Below are positions 63,266 through 64,000 of a stretch of 64,000 bases of DNA, piece after piece (position 1 is the stretch's first letter; the number at the start of each line of letters is the position of its first letter). Below the pieces are notes generated by a model. The model saw only the letters and a program-made list of their open reading frames with translations. It did not search any database and was not told where the DNA came from. Made by a program: the position numbers and the translations under genes. The DNA is from Paraflavitalea sp. CAU 1676 (lineage in GTDB: Bacteria; Bacteroidota; Bacteroidia; Chitinophagales; Chitinophagaceae), in the NCBI RefSeq assembly GCF_029223285.1, contig NZ_JARHUJ010000001.1:1116001-1180000 (forward strand), given 5' to 3'.

Positions 63266-64000
63266 GATCAGTGGGTTTGATACGCTCTCGTTCAATCCGG
63301 CCGACTACAGCCGCTTCAAATTCGGAGACGGCCGCGTCGCCACCGCATTTGGGGAAACCCTGGCAGCAGGTTTTCTGCAGGAACATGAAACCGATCTCCG
63401 CAGCGGCCGGCAGACAGTCATATTGCCCAGCCCTTATTTTGCCATACCCACCGCCTCCTATGCCATGGCGATGGCCTTTAAAAAGATCATCAACCGCTTC
63501 CTCGCCGCCAACCGCCTGCCGGTAGCCGAAGAAGCGCGCATACATCGTTTCAAGACCTATAGCCTCGATTATGGCGAACTCGATGCCGATAGCCGGCTCA
63601 ACCTCATCATCAATGATAAATACCACCTCGATAGCCAGTTCCTGCAGGGAAAGCTGTTGATCTTTATCGATGATATCCGCATCACCGGAAGTCATGAATT
63701 GGTGATCCGCAACCTGCTCAAACAATTTGGCCTCGAAAAAGAAGAAGCTTGCTACCTCTACTTTGCGCAGCTGGAAGGAAAAGACATTCACCCCAGAATA
63801 GAGAACGATCTCAACTATCACTATGTAAAGTCGCTCCACGATCTGCACAGCATCATCAATGGGCACGACTTCCAGGTGAATACGCGGATCGTAAAATATA
63901 TACTCAACACTGAATTTGCAGCGTTTGACCCCTTCATTGCCCGGCAAACCGCGGCCTTCCGTGAGCGCCTCATAGACCTGGCCATCAGCAATGGCTACCA
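63240..64000 (+). CDS. Ter-associated phosphoribosyltransferase (incomplete at right edge)
   Basis: At least 253 residues; the frame is still open at the window end. The start ATG at 63240 overlaps the HAD gene. The PRPP-binding loop is visible as FIDDIRITGSHE (residues 142-153, the DD-x-x-x-TG pattern of type I PRTases). Upstream, VILPSPYFAIPTASYAMAM and an LNLIINDKYHLD stretch fit the core. In Ter biosynthetic modules a PRTase of this type is fused with other domains (from comparative genomics), so the missing C-terminus is of special interest. No other partner is seen in the window. Confidence 0.85.
   Translation, partial: MSSVYSLHKISGFDTLSFNPADYSRFKFGDGRVATAFGETLAAGFLQEHETDLRSGRQTVILPSPYFAIPTASYAMAMAFKKIINRFLAANRLPVAEEARIHRFKTYSLDYGELDADSRLNLIINDKYHLDSQFLQGKLLIFIDDIRITGSHELVIRNLLKQFGLEKEEACYLYFAQLEGKDIHPRIENDLNYHYVKSLHDLHSIINGHDFQVNTRIVKYILNTEFAAFDPFIARQTAAFRERLIDLAISNGY

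Overview
The window looks like chromosomal DNA from a member of the Bacteroidota, most likely the family Chitinophagaceae (inference from gene content; no 16S gene is present). The evidence is Bacteroidota-style -7 promoter boxes (TAnnTTTG before purQ, uvrA and glyA), few recognisable Shine-Dalgarno sequences, and many Bacteroidota-type families: DUF4293, DUF6427-like, split DsbD N-domains, ECF sigma factors with single-pass membrane partners, a LytS/LytTR pair, and reg_prop propellers. The genome is about 50% G+C in most of the window and clearly lower at 50.5-55 kb.

Layout. 0-10 kb: 5' end of metG, an ECF sigma/membrane-partner operon, an outer-membrane barrel, tandem LD-carboxypeptidases, OxyR, and tandem alpha/beta hydrolases. 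9.4-24 kb: kup, two uncharacterised envelope genes, purQ, a three-gene dsbD cluster, a Uma2 nuclease-like gene, a second ECF sigma factor, uvrA, a small exported protein and DUF4293. 24-38.5 kb: lipoprotein, LytS-type kinase with LytTR regulator, glyA, sugar-nucleotidyltransferase, CarboxypepD_reg protein, a coiled-coil membrane protein behind two tandem operator-like palindromes, an ABC-2 exporter, an FAD oxidoreductase, then a long intergenic stretch and dnaA. 38.5-50 kb: lipoprotein, S41 protease, beta-carbonic anhydrase, SMP-30-like propeller, and a complete RND tripartite efflux operon (adaptor, pump, outer-membrane factor). 50-55 kb: accessory, AT-richer block (DUF2200, DUF1826-like, lumazine-binding-like, propeller, AraC regulator, SDR) ending at tRNA-Pro(TGG) and tRNA-Ser(GCT), with a 17-nt copy of the tRNA-Pro 3' end beside it. 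55.5-60.5 kb: uncharacterised protein, repeat-rich spacer, Tat-exported Mn-type superoxide dismutase, DUF1801 protein, an HExxH protein, a small secreted protein. 60.6-64 kb: a tight Ter-type operon (TerD, TerD, vWA, HAD, phosphoribosyltransferase) that runs off the right edge.

Two systems stand out. First, the dsbD cluster: the full-length DsbD has lost both N-terminal redox cysteines, while two stand-alone N-domains directly upstream keep them, suggesting the first relay step has been moved to separate diffusible periplasmic proteins. Second, the truncated Ter operon has the layout of the Ter-linked small-molecule biosynthesis modules proposed in comparative genomics; its HAD member lacks the second motif-I aspartate. 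Oxidative and envelope stress functions recur (OxyR, exported SOD, DsbD, RND pump, Ter), but their joint regulation is not shown by the sequence.
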